Below are positions 32,273 through 41,810 of a DNA stretch of 64,000 bases, in pieces. The stretch is from Clostridia bacterium. Its GTDB lineage: Bacteria; Bacillota; Clostridia; Christensenellales; CAAEEZ01. Each line of letters opens with the position of its first letter. Position 1 is the first letter of the stretch. The notes below the pieces were generated by a model. That model was not told where the DNA came from. It saw only the letters and a program-made list of their open reading frames with translations, and searched no databases. The stretch spans positions 62,001-126,000 of the forward strand of contig CAAEEZ010000016.1 in assembly GCA_900755035.1 (NCBI GenBank). The letters run 5' to 3'. A program made the translations under genes and the position numbers.

Positions 32273-33698
32273 ATATCATCACCTTTTCTGCTTTTTTGCC
32301 ACAAATTGGACATACGTCGCCAACAGGCGTTTGGTCAAACGGCATTACCCTTGAACTTGCGTTGGTCATTTCCTTTATCTTGTCTTCGCACGCTCTATCA
32401 CCACACCACATCATTTTTGCAAAGTTGCCCGTCTCGACAGCATCTTTCAGCTCGTCCAAACTGTGAACTACTTTGATGTGGCTATGTAAAAAGTCGCTTG
32501 CTTTTTGGTAGATATTGTCGTGAATTTGGTCAAGTAAACTGCTGATAGTTTCGCCTAAACCGTCCATACTTGCCGTTATTTTCTCGTTTGTATCACGCCT
32601 TGCAAGTACTACTTGATTATTCTCTATATCTCTTGGTCCAACTTCTAATCTAATAGGAACGCCTTTCATTTCCCACTCGTTGAACTTCCAGCCGGTAGAT
32701 GCGTCAGTTAGGTCGGTTTTTACCCTTATTCCTGCCGATTTCAACTCTTTTTCTAGTTCCTTAGCCTTGTCTATTACGCCGTCCTTATGCATAGCGATAG
32801 GCACTATAATTACTTGGATAGGAGCAACTCTTGGCGGAAGCACTAGTCCCCTTTGGTCGCCGTGAGCCATAATAAGCGCACCGATTAGCCTTGTTGTCGT
32901 GCCCCAACTTGTTTGGTAAGGCAATTTATGAGTACCGTCTTTATCCAAGAATTTAATATTGAACGCTTCGGCAAAGTTTTGTCCAAGGTCGTGCGACGTA
33001 CCTGCTTGCAAACTTTTGCCATCTAGCATCATTGCTTCCATTGCGTAGGTTGCGTATGCGCCTGCAAACTTCTCCTTTTCGCTCTTTCTGCCCGTAAGTA
33101 CAGGCATTGCTAGTACGTTTTTCATAAATTCCTCGTATACGCCCAGCATTTTAAGAGCCTCTTCTTCTGCTTCTTCTTTTGTTGCGTGCACGGTATGACC
33201 TTCTTGCCACAAAAATTCCGACGTTCTTAAAAACGGTCTAGTCGTTTTTTCACAACGCATTACGTTTGCCCATTGATTTATTAAAAGAGGCAAATCTCTA
33301 TAACTTTTTATCCACTTAGAGTACATTTCACAAATAATGGTCTCGGAAGTAGGTCTTACTACTAATTTTTCCGAAAGTTCCTCTTCGCCAAAATGAGTGA
33401 TTAAAGCAACTTCTGGCGCAAATCCTTCCACGTGCTCCTTTTCCCTAGTTAGAAAACTGTACGGAATCAGCATAGGAAAATAAGCGTTTTCGTGTCCGGT
33501 CGCCTTTATCCTTTTGTCCATTTCCTCTTGTATCTTTTCCCAAATAGCGTAACCATACGGGCGTATAACCATAGTGCCCTTTACTGGTCCGTAATCCACT
33601 AGCCCGGTCTTTATTACAACGTCGGTGTACCAACCTGGGAAATCCTTGTTAATGTCCGCTATTTCGCTTACGAATTGATTTTGATTTTTCTTAGCCAT
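32256..33698 (-). CDS. proS: Prolyl-tRNA synthetase, archaeal/eukaryote-like type
   Basis: Charges tRNA-Pro. At 480 aa it is the short ProS type 3, which lacks the bacterial editing insertion and instead has a C-terminal extension. Class II motifs are KGTMVIRPYGYAIWEKIQ, then VRPTSETIICEMY, motif 2 at TRPFLRTSEFLWQEGHTVH and motif 3 near WGTTTRLIGALIMAHGDQRG. The C-terminal domain holds the cysteines of a zinc-like site (WCGDRACEDK and CPICGKKAE) and ends in Tyr as in this type. First gene of a four-gene overlapping run that also covers DNA repair and potassium uptake. Confidence 0.96.
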   Translation of the reverse strand: MAKKNQNQFVSEIADINKDFPGWYTDVVIKTGLVDYGPVKGTMVIRPYGYAIWEKIQEEMDKRIKATGHENAYFPMLIPYSFLTREKEHVEGFAPEVALITHFGEEELSEKLVVRPTSETIICEMYSKWIKSYRDLPLLINQWANVMRCEKTTRPFLRTSEFLWQEGHTVHATKEEAEEEALKMLGVYEEFMKNVLAMPVLTGRKSEKEKFAGAYATYAMEAMMLDGKSLQAGTSHDLGQNFAEAFNIKFLDKDGTHKLPYQTSWGTTTRLIGALIMAHGDQRGLVLPPRVAPIQVIIVPIAMHKDGVIDKAKELEKELKSAGIRVKTDLTDASTGWKFNEWEMKGVPIRLEVGPRDIENNQVVLARRDTNEKITASMDGLGETISSLLDQIHDNIYQKASDFLHSHIKVVHSLDELKDAVETGNFAKMMWCGDRACEDKIKEMTNASSRVMPFDQTPVGDVCPICGKKAEKVMIFARAY

Positions 33699-33726
33699 AT
33701 AAAACCTCTATTTTTTTACTACGTAT

Positions 33727-33755
33727 ATTATATTACATCAAAAATATTATTGCAA
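33727..33755 (-). promoter_or_regulatory. Promoter of the proS-ung-trkH-trkA operon
   Basis: On the minus strand TTGCAA (33755-33750), a 17-bp spacer and a perfect TATAAT (33732-33727), about 30 bp before the proS start. Confidence 0.7.
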
Positions 33756-34144
33756 TTATTTTGACTATTATATATTTATACTATATGTGTCTTGTTTACT
33801 TATCGTATCCTATATATTTTATCATTTATACAACTACTATCACTACAATGCTTATCAATTTTAATATAACAAAATCTTACGAAAAATATAATTATAATAA
33901 CTCCCGTTTTATATTATTTGTATTATTATCATCTTTAACCTATGCTATTACGCAATACGCTTGGCTTCGTTTTCAAAATCATATATCTTTTACTTTTTTA
34001 TATTGCTTTATCACTTACGCTTTATATTATTAAAAAATAAAACACACTAAACCCCTAATAAATACTAGCATTTTTTATAATATCGGTACGTTTAATGGTA
34101 TTAAATTAACCTACCCGTTATTTCCGTATCGTTTTAATAAAAAA
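33756..34144. other. AT-rich stretch at the left edge of the polysaccharide island
   Basis: Very AT-rich. A plus-strand frame at 33761-34033 encodes only Tyr/Ile/Thr-rich sequence with no ribosome site and is not believed. The stretch contains copy 1 of the 60-bp repeat. Confidence 0.5.
34026..34085. repeat. 60-bp imperfect direct repeat, copy 1
   Basis: Matches 50123-50182 at 48 of 60 positions in the same orientation without gaps. The first 19 bases are identical, and a shared TACTAGCA and terminal TATCG are present. The two copies flank the sugar-utilisation island. AT richness lowers the weight. Confidence 0.6.
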
Positions 34145-34170
34145 CACGATACACAAATTAGTGTACCGTG
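34145..34170 (-). terminator. Terminator of the polysaccharide-utilisation operon
   Basis: On the minus strand a 10-bp stem CACGGTACAC/GTGTATCGTG with one G-U pair, a 6-nt loop and a T run, 22 bp past the last stop codon. Confidence 0.9.
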
Positions 34171-34191
34171 CTAGAAAGAGTGAGAAGTTGT

Positions 34192-35121
34192 TTATTCTAC
34201 GTCAATAAAATTAGCAATTAATTCGTACGCAAATAATCTTCCTAATTCTATCATAGACGATGAATCGTAGTGATAAATATCTGGCATTCCTGCCGGTTCG
34301 CCATTGTATTTTAGTCCATGCGCAATCGTATCGATAAAAATATGGCTTTGATTTTCTTGTGATAGTTTTTTCTTTGCTTCGTTAATCACTTTTTGCTGTG
34401 TCCAAGCAGGACAATCAGATATTCCGCCATCTACAAAACCAATTTCGCTATTAGCCGGTTTGTAATATGCCAAGTCTTTTCTTAAATCATTAACAAAATT
34501 TCTTTCTAATTTCTCATAAGAATTAAAGTTATTCCCACTTGAATCGTCCTCTCCTTGCATCCAGCATATCGCTTTTATTTCTGGATACAAATCCATTTGT
34601 TCTAATTTCTTACATTGTTCTAATACGTAATTTACTGCGTTCGTATACAATGAGCCCGTATTTTTGCTAGAAGGCGAACGCCATTGCGTAGTAAGCGAAG
34701 TTCCACCATACGCATATTTTATAACGTATACTTTCTTTTTGGAGTCTATTTTTGATAATTGCTCTGCAATACCTATCTCTGGTCCAAATTGATTAACGGA
34801 GTGCCCTTGCCCTAATTTTATAGGTGTGAATTCTCCGTTGCTTGTATTATCGGCAATTGTGCACGCATAACTTATATTTACGTTGTCATAGCCGTTTATA
34901 TACTCTTTGGTTTTTTCCTCCCCCATCGTTTTAGACAAATATTTGCTCCACGTATGACCTTCGGCATTGCTTTGTCCTAACAATACTATTACTTGTACTT
35001 CGTTTGAATACTCTTTTTGTGTTTCGATATTTTCATTCATATTATTACATCCCGAGCAAATTGCAACTAGTGCCGTTACTATTGCACACAATAACGCAAT
35101 TTTTATTTTTTTCTTATTCAT
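34192..35121 (-). CDS. CE6/SASA-type carbohydrate esterase, lipoprotein
   Basis: Surface-tethered esterase of 309 aa that probably removes acetyl groups from polysaccharides (sialate O-acetylesterase/acetyl-xylan esterase CE6 superfamily, SGNH-like). The signal ends in the lipobox ICSGC. The nucleophile motif is VIVLLGQSNAEGHTW, followed by CWMQGEDDSS and the late catalytic pair in PDIYHYDSSSMIELG. The start is the ATG at 35121, overlapping the GH43 stop by 8 bp; a TTG two codons upstream is an alternative. Last gene of the operon. Acetylated pectin side chains or hemicellulose would suit the neighbours (inference). Confidence 0.85.
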   Translation of the reverse strand: MNKKKIKIALLCAIVTALVAICSGCNNMNENIETQKEYSNEVQVIVLLGQSNAEGHTWSKYLSKTMGEEKTKEYINGYDNVNISYACTIADNTSNGEFTPIKLGQGHSVNQFGPEIGIAEQLSKIDSKKKVYVIKYAYGGTSLTTQWRSPSSKNTGSLYTNAVNYVLEQCKKLEQMDLYPEIKAICWMQGEDDSSGNNFNSYEKLERNFVNDLRKDLAYYKPANSEIGFVDGGISDCPAWTQQKVINEAKKKLSQENQSHIFIDTIAHGLKYNGEPAGMPDIYHYDSSSMIELGRLFAYELIANFIDVE

Positions 35122-35992
35122 ATACAATCAGCTCCCCGTCCTTTATTTGCAAATAATATATTGCTGCACGCTCCTTTCCACAAAGACTATTATTTTCATG
35201 TAGTGCAATACGATATCTACCGTTAAAATCCTTAAACACCATAGCGTGCCCACAATCGTTATGTGGCATTTTTAATAATTTATGTATATACTTACCATCT
35301 AAAATACCACAATTCTGTTGTGGATAAACTACCCCCACGGAATATCCGTCCTCTTCTATGGTAGACCAACTAGACCAAAGCATAAACTTTACGTTGTCAA
35401 TTTCAAATACGTACGGGGCATCTACTACGAATATTGGCTCGTCGCCTTCGTGCCACTTTGGACTTTTTGCCCACTTAGATTCGCTTGCCTTAAACAAAAC
35501 TTTCGTATCTGAAACGGGTTTTGACAAATCCTTTTCCAACTCTACTACGCACATTTCACCGTCTTTCGTTTGCAACCATTCGTGAGAAAATATTGAGTAC
35601 GGAGTATCGTTTTCTACGTAAAGCGTTGCGTCTAACGCATACCAATCCTGTGGCGCTAAGGGCGTACTATATCCTTTGAACGGACCTAATAGATTATCTG
35701 CTACTAGTATTTGCGACGTCCTTATTTTTTCGTCAGAACTAAACGTACCGAATAAATAAAATTTATCGTTATATTTGTGCACCTCTGGCGCCCAAAAATC
35801 CTTTGTAGCCCAAAACTCGTCGTTTGCTTCAAATACCGTTTGAGGCAAACTCCATTCCTCTAAGTCCGTTGACGTATATACGCAAAAACCTTTAACTAAA
35901 TTAGAAGGACTAGAAGAATACATATAATATTTTTTGCTTTTCTCGTCTGCATAAATAAACGGGTCTCTTACGTTAATCTCACGTAGCTTCAT
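35114..35992 (-). CDS. Glycoside hydrolase family 43, cytoplasmic
   Basis: Five-bladed beta-propeller glycosidase, typically an arabinofuranosidase, xylosidase or arabinanase. The 292 aa have no signal peptide, so it probably acts on imported oligosaccharides. The catalytic base is in INVRDPFIYADEKSKKYYMY, a middle acid region is WAPEVHKYNDKFYLFGTF, and the acid candidate is near EGDEPIFVVDAPYVFEID. It overlaps the GH36 gene by 4 bp and the esterase by 8 bp. It differs from the two secreted GH43 genes at the start of the operon. Confidence 0.88.
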   Translation of the reverse strand: MKLREINVRDPFIYADEKSKKYYMYSSSPSNLVKGFCVYTSTDLEEWSLPQTVFEANDEFWATKDFWAPEVHKYNDKFYLFGTFSSDEKIRTSQILVADNLLGPFKGYSTPLAPQDWYALDATLYVENDTPYSIFSHEWLQTKDGEMCVVELEKDLSKPVSDTKVLFKASESKWAKSPKWHEGDEPIFVVDAPYVFEIDNVKFMLWSSWSTIEEDGYSVGVVYPQQNCGILDGKYIHKLLKMPHNDCGHAMVFKDFNGRYRIALHENNSLCGKERAAIYYLQIKDGELIVYE

Positions 35993-38160
35993 TTTATTTC
36001 CTCCAAAACAACAAGTTGCGATTCAAACTCGTTTAACGTTTTCGACATATTTATACCCACTTCCATATAATAACTACCTTTGTAGGTTTTATTATCAAGA
36101 CTATTTATATACTTCTTATTAGGGTTCAATCCTCGCAACTTTATAAACCTGCTTGCACGCAATCTTTTAAGCAAATTAACCATTAAAAACAGGGCTTTTT
36201 CCTTATTTTTATCTACCATTATTATGCTAAATTCATTAGTTTCAAATGGCGACGACAATCTAAACAAATCCCCTTTTAAGACTACGTCTCGATATTTTTT
36301 ATAAATTTCGTTCGTAATTTTTATTTGCTCTATGTCTTTATCTGCAACTCTTCGAGGGTCTAATTCAAATCCGTACGAACCGAATAACGCTATTTCCGAT
36401 TTGGTTTTATAAGAGGCAGTATCACATTCGTTTACGTGCGCTCCCATAACTGACGGCGGATATGCAAACGACGTTCCGTATTGAATAAACAATCTTTGAA
36501 TAGGGTCGTTTTCATCGCTTGTCCATATTTCAGGAAAATAGAAAAGCGTTCCAAAGTCAAAACGTCCTCCACCACTAGCACAACCTTGAAAATGCACGTT
36601 TGCAAATCTCTTAGTTAGTCTATCGGCCAATTTATAATATCCAAGCGTATTTCTATGATAAAATTCGTCTTGGTGCAAATAATCCAAATTATCGGCAAAA
36701 TAGTCTTCCATCGTACGATTATGGTCCCATTTAATATAGTCTATTTCGTACCTAGACAGAGTTGCCTCCAATACGTTATAAATATAGTCGACTACTTCGT
36801 CGTTTGCAAAATTGAGCATTACTTGATGCCTAGATAACCAAGGGTTACTTTTTACGTCAACGGCAGCGTATTCGGGGTGTTCTCTTAATAAATTAGAATC
36901 AAAATTAGCCATTTCAGGCTCTATCCAAATACCAAATTTCATTCCGTTTTTATGGCACTCGTCAATAACCTTATTTAAGTTTATTTTTTCTTCGTTTACC
37001 TGCCAATCGCCAAGGGCCCTTTTATCGTCGCATCGATTACCAAACCACCCGTCGTCAAGCACAAATAACTCGGCACCCATTTTTTTGCCTTCCGTTATGA
37101 AATTCAATACCTTTTCGGTATTAAAATCCATATAGCAACCTTCCCACGAATTTAACAAAATAGACCGATACACGTCTTCGTTATTATCTATTACTATTCT
37201 TTCTCGTGTTAAATCGTGTAATTGATGACTAACTGATTCAAAACCATTTTTTCCGTATACGATAAATCCTTCGGGAAATATAAACGATTCTTTACTCTTT
37301 ACTTCGTATCTAAAATCGCCTATTCCTATATTTATTCTAGTTACCCCGACTTTGCCAACGTTTACTTCGCATTTGAAAGCCCCCGAATACATAAACGATA
37401 CTGCAAATACTTCACCGTTAGTTTCGGTTGCACTTGGATCGGCTAGCATTATAAAAGGATTGTGCTCGTGCGAACTGCGTCCCGTTTTAGAAGAAATAAC
37501 CTTAGTTCCTTCCGTTATTCGTTCTCTCCTAAACTGCCTTTCAAATAGCCATTCCCCCGGGAAATGAATCAAATCGTAATTTGCACTAGCAAAATCTTGC
37601 GTTAGACTCATTGATTTCGTTAGCCATAAATTTTTATCCGTTCCATTAATAAATTTTGTATTACGTATTATTACGTTATAATTTTCAAAAATTGAAAGTG
37701 ATAAAATTATAGTTACGTCTTTACTAAAATCTTTCGCCGTTATTTCTAGCGTCTCTGCCTCGCTTAAATCATCACGAATATACGGCATATCTACTAATTG
37801 TGGTTTACCTTTTAATATTTTGTGTGAAACGTAACGAAAATCTAATTTGTTATTTTCTAAACCGTCAATCTTTACGAAAGAAGGTCTTACGTCTGCGGCA
37901 CGATATGATGGCAAAAGCATTTTAGATGCATTCAAATACAAATTTTCATATTTTTTCTCGGCTTTTTCTTCGTAATCGTAATAATTAGAAAACCAATCTT
38001 CTCCACCTATTACGCTAATTTGGTCCAAATCAATATCGTCTAAATACGAACCAAAATACGGGCAAGTTATCGCTTTGCTTTCGTGTATATGTACGTAATA
38101 TGAAAATTCGCTATTGTATAAATGAAATAAATTCCTGTCTTTGAAAAATTTAATTGCCAT
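35989..38160 (-). CDS. Alpha-galactosidase, glycoside hydrolase family 36
   Basis: Cytoplasmic enzyme releasing terminal alpha-galactose, 723 aa, the usual GH36 length. It has an N-terminal beta-sandwich domain and a (beta/alpha)8 barrel with FVLDDGWFGNRCDDKRALGD and IWIEPEMANFDSNLL. The nucleophile Asp is in YIKWDHNRTMEDYF and the acid/base Asp in TSDENDPIQRLF. GCASGGGRFDFG is the substrate-binding loop. No signal peptide, so it acts after import. It is one of the enzymes that define the island's likely substrate as alpha-galactosylated oligosaccharides. Confidence 0.93.
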   Translation of the reverse strand: MAIKFFKDRNLFHLYNSEFSYYVHIHESKAITCPYFGSYLDDIDLDQISVIGGEDWFSNYYDYEEKAEKKYENLYLNASKMLLPSYRAADVRPSFVKIDGLENNKLDFRYVSHKILKGKPQLVDMPYIRDDLSEAETLEITAKDFSKDVTIILSLSIFENYNVIIRNTKFINGTDKNLWLTKSMSLTQDFASANYDLIHFPGEWLFERQFRRERITEGTKVISSKTGRSSHEHNPFIMLADPSATETNGEVFAVSFMYSGAFKCEVNVGKVGVTRINIGIGDFRYEVKSKESFIFPEGFIVYGKNGFESVSHQLHDLTRERIVIDNNEDVYRSILLNSWEGCYMDFNTEKVLNFITEGKKMGAELFVLDDGWFGNRCDDKRALGDWQVNEEKINLNKVIDECHKNGMKFGIWIEPEMANFDSNLLREHPEYAAVDVKSNPWLSRHQVMLNFANDEVVDYIYNVLEATLSRYEIDYIKWDHNRTMEDYFADNLDYLHQDEFYHRNTLGYYKLADRLTKRFANVHFQGCASGGGRFDFGTLFYFPEIWTSDENDPIQRLFIQYGTSFAYPPSVMGAHVNECDTASYKTKSEIALFGSYGFELDPRRVADKDIEQIKITNEIYKKYRDVVLKGDLFRLSSPFETNEFSIIMVDKNKEKALFLMVNLLKRLRASRFIKLRGLNPNKKYINSLDNKTYKGSYYMEVGINMSKTLNEFESQLVVLEEIK

Positions 38161-38226
38161 ATTATTACCTATTTGATTTCGGGGAAGAAGCCTTTACTTC
38201 TTCCCTAAAATCAACGTTTTATTTAA

Positions 38227-39951
38227 CTATTTGATTACGATATTACTAATAGTACAGTCTAAATCACGACACAAAAAACTTATGGACGCTCTTCCAAAAT
38301 AACCGTCGTTATTCCAGCCCCACGTTCCTTCGAACAATACGTTGTCTTGGCTATCTTTTACGGTTAGTTTGTTGTCTTGTCCCGTTTCGGTCATAAGACG
38401 AGTTACCGTGATTTTATAAGTAGCACCTTCTTCTAATCTAGCAGTTTCACCATTAAGTTTGTAATATCTATCCTCTTGCGCAGGTGCTCCTATTCCCGGA
38501 TTTAAGTCGCCGTTAGAATTCCAGCCCGTCCAGCCTGCTTGATATTGTCCAACTAGAAGAGAACGTGCCTCTGCATATTTTTCATCATATCTATTCATAG
38601 TGATAGCAAGAGCAGGTAAAGCATCTCTACTACCTATACAATCAATCGTCAAGTCAAACGACATACTTCCTTCCACGTTTGCTGCAAAAACAGCATTAGT
38701 ACCAATATGTTTTGCTGCGTGGTCTTTTGCGTTAAGCGGTGAAGTTTGGTCTTTTGCACCCGTGAACTTTATGGTATCGTTTTCAATAATTACTTTATCG
38801 CTTGACGCATAAAATTTTGATGCGTCGGCAGTTTCTAAAAATTCGGTTACTGCTTGCTCGCCATAACTTACTTGCATATTTGTATATTCTGCCGAGCAAC
38901 TACCTAGATTAAGTACCGGGATAGTATCTACGTCGGTAAATTCTTCCAAACCGTCTTCGCTATAATATAATTCGTCGTTAATGTAAGCAGAAAAATTGTT
39001 TCCATTTCTCACCGTCGTAAGTTTTACACTTTCAAAATTTATATTACCTACTCCGTGTTGATTCCACGATTGCGAACGGTCGGTTATAGTTCCCCACTCT
39101 ACGTTACCCGAGTTAATTACCATAGTTACCGTTTTACGAGCATTATAGTTTGGCCCTGGGGATAGTTGCAATCCGTAATATTTTGCTCCGTTATAATGCG
39201 AAATGCCTACTCTTGACCAAGTGTCGTTTGCATCAGGGTTAGTCACCTTTACGGTTGCACTAGCCACGTAATACTTAGACGCCTCTCCGTTGAACGCAGC
39301 AAAAGAATTACGATTGCCGTTACTCTTTAATACGGCGTTATCTTGATAAAGCCCCGTCATATCAAAGTCGTCTGCATTTACCTTCGTATCGATTACGGTA
39401 TCTTTTACCGTTATAGTTATGCTTTTAGTCGTTTTGCCAACGGTTGCCGAAATAGTAGTAGTTCCAGCACTTATTGCCGTAACTAATCCGTCTTTATTTA
39501 CAGAGGCAACGTTCTCGTTTTCCGACTTCCAAGTAAGTAAAGCGTCTAACGGCGTTTGTGTTGCAGTTAATTGAAGGGTTTTTGTAGGATAAATTGTTGC
39601 GTTATCCACTTTACCCAACTCTACTTCGCACGGTTTTACCGTTATGACTAACTTATCTTTTTCCTTATCGTTTACTTTTATGCTAATTGTAGTTTTGCCT
39701 TGGTTTAATCCCGTTACTAATCCGTCTTGACTTACGGTAGCAACGCTTTCGTCCGACGAAAACCATACTTCTTTTTGCGTTGTAGTATTTTTAACGCCTA
39801 GTTGCAAGGTTAGTCCTTCGTAAACTTCCGTTATGCTTTTATCTATAATTTTCACTACTTCTTCGTTTGTAGTTTGATTACAACCAGAAAAAACAAATGC
39901 AAATGAAGTAATTAGAAGTACCATTATCGTAATTAAAGATTTCTTTCTCAT
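38227..39951 (-). CDS. BIG2-domain lipoprotein, paralogue 2
   Basis: Surface lipoprotein of 574 aa (lipobox FSGC). Two BIG2 Ig-like domains follow (about 35-108 with VWFSSDESVATVSQDGLVTG, and about 110-185 with LTWKSENENVASVNKDGLV). Two beta-rich domains of laminin-G or family-16-like appearance come next (about 190-365 and 380-574). No catalytic motif is recognised. It is a paralogue of the next gene upstream (39967-41793), with the same order of domains. The position between the importer and the glycosidases suggests a substrate-capturing surface protein, in the way SusD-like proteins serve Bacteroides (inference). Confidence 0.75.
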   Translation of the reverse strand: MRKKSLITIMVLLITSFAFVFSGCNQTTNEEVVKIIDKSITEVYEGLTLQLGVKNTTTQKEVWFSSDESVATVSQDGLVTGLNQGKTTISIKVNDKEKDKLVITVKPCEVELGKVDNATIYPTKTLQLTATQTPLDALLTWKSENENVASVNKDGLVTAISAGTTTISATVGKTTKSITITVKDTVIDTKVNADDFDMTGLYQDNAVLKSNGNRNSFAAFNGEASKYYVASATVKVTNPDANDTWSRVGISHYNGAKYYGLQLSPGPNYNARKTVTMVINSGNVEWGTITDRSQSWNQHGVGNINFESVKLTTVRNGNNFSAYINDELYYSEDGLEEFTDVDTIPVLNLGSCSAEYTNMQVSYGEQAVTEFLETADASKFYASSDKVIIENDTIKFTGAKDQTSPLNAKDHAAKHIGTNAVFAANVEGSMSFDLTIDCIGSRDALPALAITMNRYDEKYAEARSLLVGQYQAGWTGWNSNGDLNPGIGAPAQEDRYYKLNGETARLEEGATYKITVTRLMTETGQDNKLTVKDSQDNVLFEGTWGWNNDGYFGRASISFLCRDLDCTISNIVIK

Positions 39952-39966
39952 AAGTTCCCTCCTATT

Positions 39967-41793
39967 TTACAAATTAGATTTAATTTGCAAATTCTTTACT
40001 TGACCTGAAGCATATTCTCCACCTAACCATAGAATATATGCGCCCGTATATTTGCTAGTCATAGTTGCCCATTGATTATTCGCTTTGTCAAACACTATTT
40101 CATTGCCGTCTATAAACATTTTGAACGTTGCCACATTGTCTACTATCGTACGAGTAACTTTAACGTGATGCGTTCCACTTGGATTTTCAATAGCCGACGT
40201 ACTTTCTAGCCAATAATATGGTGCTGCCGGGTCGTCAAAAGAAAGTTGATAATTCCAACTATACATTCCTGCAATACCTGCTTTTCCACCTTGATTAGAA
40301 GACGTACCGAATATAAACGTTTCTACGGTATCTGCCGATTCGTAACGAGATAAATTTAGAGATAAACCCGTCATTGCCTTTGCGTGTGCTAAATTACAAC
40401 TCATTTGGTCAATATCAAATTCAATTTCAAAGTTTCCTACAAGTTTTGCATTATCTCCTATGCTTTTTGCTTTATTATCTTTCGACAACACGTTATTCGT
40501 TTTGAAGGTGTATACGCCGTCTTTAATATCTACTATTTCATCGTTAGACGCATAAAGTTTTTGTTGGAATTTTTCCGTTTGTAACATTTTGTCCAACTCT
40601 GCATTATCAGTTATAGCAGAATAATCGGTTACTTCTACGTTAACGTCTATTGCAACGAATACAGGCATAGTTGCAATATCGTCATAAACCGTCGTTTCGT
40701 CTACGTACATAAGCCTATCGTTTACTAAGTAATAGTATTTATTGTTATCACGAAGCAAGCCGAATTTTACTCTATCGTTTTGCCAATTTACTTGGTCTAG
40801 TCCGTTTTCGCCCCATATTTGAGAACGAGTAGTTATTGCAGGCCACGTTTCATTTGGCAAATCCTTTACGATAAACTTGTTGTAATCGTTTCCTTGTCCT
40901 TCTACTCTAGGAGAAAACATACCGTATCTTGTTGAAGTATCGCTAAGTCCACTTCCAATACCTATTCCTTGCCATACCCAAGCAGTAACTTGTTCTTGAA
41001 TTCTAAAATAACCTTCTACGTAATATCTTGTTCCACTCACGTTAGATAAGTATAGCGAATGATAGCCTGCTTTACTTGCATCTATATTCAAACTTACGTG
41101 AGGGTTTACGTCGTCCCTTTGCGTGCTTATATCCCAATAAGGCGAACCTAAATCATTACGGAAGAAACCTCTCTTTACTATAAAAGTTACTCGTGCGGAT
41201 ATTTTGTCGTCCATTGCGGAAGTTACCACTATATCCACGTCGCCCTCTTCCTTAAAGGTTACTAAACCATTTTGGTCTACTTCGGCAACGCCTTCGTTGG
41301 TTGATTTCCAGTTTAGTATCGCATATGCGTCGCTAGGCATAACGTTTGCGTTTAATTGCAACGTTTGTCCTACCCATTGCGTTGCTTCAACGTCTTCTAA
41401 CACAATATCCGTAGGAGCAACTGACCGCTCTACCGTTACGGTTATGGATTTTTTACATTTAGGCTCGATAACGAGTGTGGCAGTAATCGTTACCTTGCCT
41501 TCTTTAAGTCCCGTAACCAAACCCTTTTCGTTAACAGTAGCAATTTCATCATCGCTTGAAGAATAGGTTACGTCTTTATTTGTAGTCCCCGTAACGGAAG
41601 AACGCAGTTGTAATGTTTGTCCTGCTTTTATCGTTGTTTGTCCTATTGCCGTTAGTCTTATTTCATACGGTCCGTTATAATCGTTATTCGAACCACTTTG
41701 TTGTTCGCCACCACTACACGAAACGAACACGAAAGACATACAAACAACTAACGCAACCAAAACGATTGACAATGTTTTTCTTTTGTTTTTCAT
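39967..41793 (-). CDS. BIG2-domain lipoprotein, paralogue 1
   Basis: Surface lipoprotein of 608 aa (lipobox VSC after a Lys-rich start) with a Gln/Ser/Asn linker. Two BIG2 domains are readable (VTYSSSDDEIATVNEKGLV and LNWKSTNEGVAEVDQNGLVT). Two C-terminal beta-rich domains of unknown type complete it. Domain order matches the paralogue that follows after 15 bp, indicating tandem duplication. No enzyme motif seen. It probably binds glycan outside the cell (inference from location in the sugar operon and from the lectin-like look of the C-terminal domains). Confidence 0.75.
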   Translation of the reverse strand: MKNKRKTLSIVLVALVVCMSFVFVSCSGGEQQSGSNNDYNGPYEIRLTAIGQTTIKAGQTLQLRSSVTGTTNKDVTYSSSDDEIATVNEKGLVTGLKEGKVTITATLVIEPKCKKSITVTVERSVAPTDIVLEDVEATQWVGQTLQLNANVMPSDAYAILNWKSTNEGVAEVDQNGLVTFKEEGDVDIVVTSAMDDKISARVTFIVKRGFFRNDLGSPYWDISTQRDDVNPHVSLNIDASKAGYHSLYLSNVSGTRYYVEGYFRIQEQVTAWVWQGIGIGSGLSDTSTRYGMFSPRVEGQGNDYNKFIVKDLPNETWPAITTRSQIWGENGLDQVNWQNDRVKFGLLRDNNKYYYLVNDRLMYVDETTVYDDIATMPVFVAIDVNVEVTDYSAITDNAELDKMLQTEKFQQKLYASNDEIVDIKDGVYTFKTNNVLSKDNKAKSIGDNAKLVGNFEIEFDIDQMSCNLAHAKAMTGLSLNLSRYESADTVETFIFGTSSNQGGKAGIAGMYSWNYQLSFDDPAAPYYWLESTSAIENPSGTHHVKVTRTIVDNVATFKMFIDGNEIVFDKANNQWATMTSKYTGAYILWLGGEYASGQVKNLQIKSNL

Positions 41794-41810
41794 AATTCTC
41801 CTCCTTATTT

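Noticed and set aside
33761..34033. Plus-strand 90-codon frame in the AT-rich gap before the sugar island
   Set aside because: Tyr/Ile/Thr-rich translation typical of AT-rich non-coding DNA, no ribosome site, and it overlaps the proS promoter.
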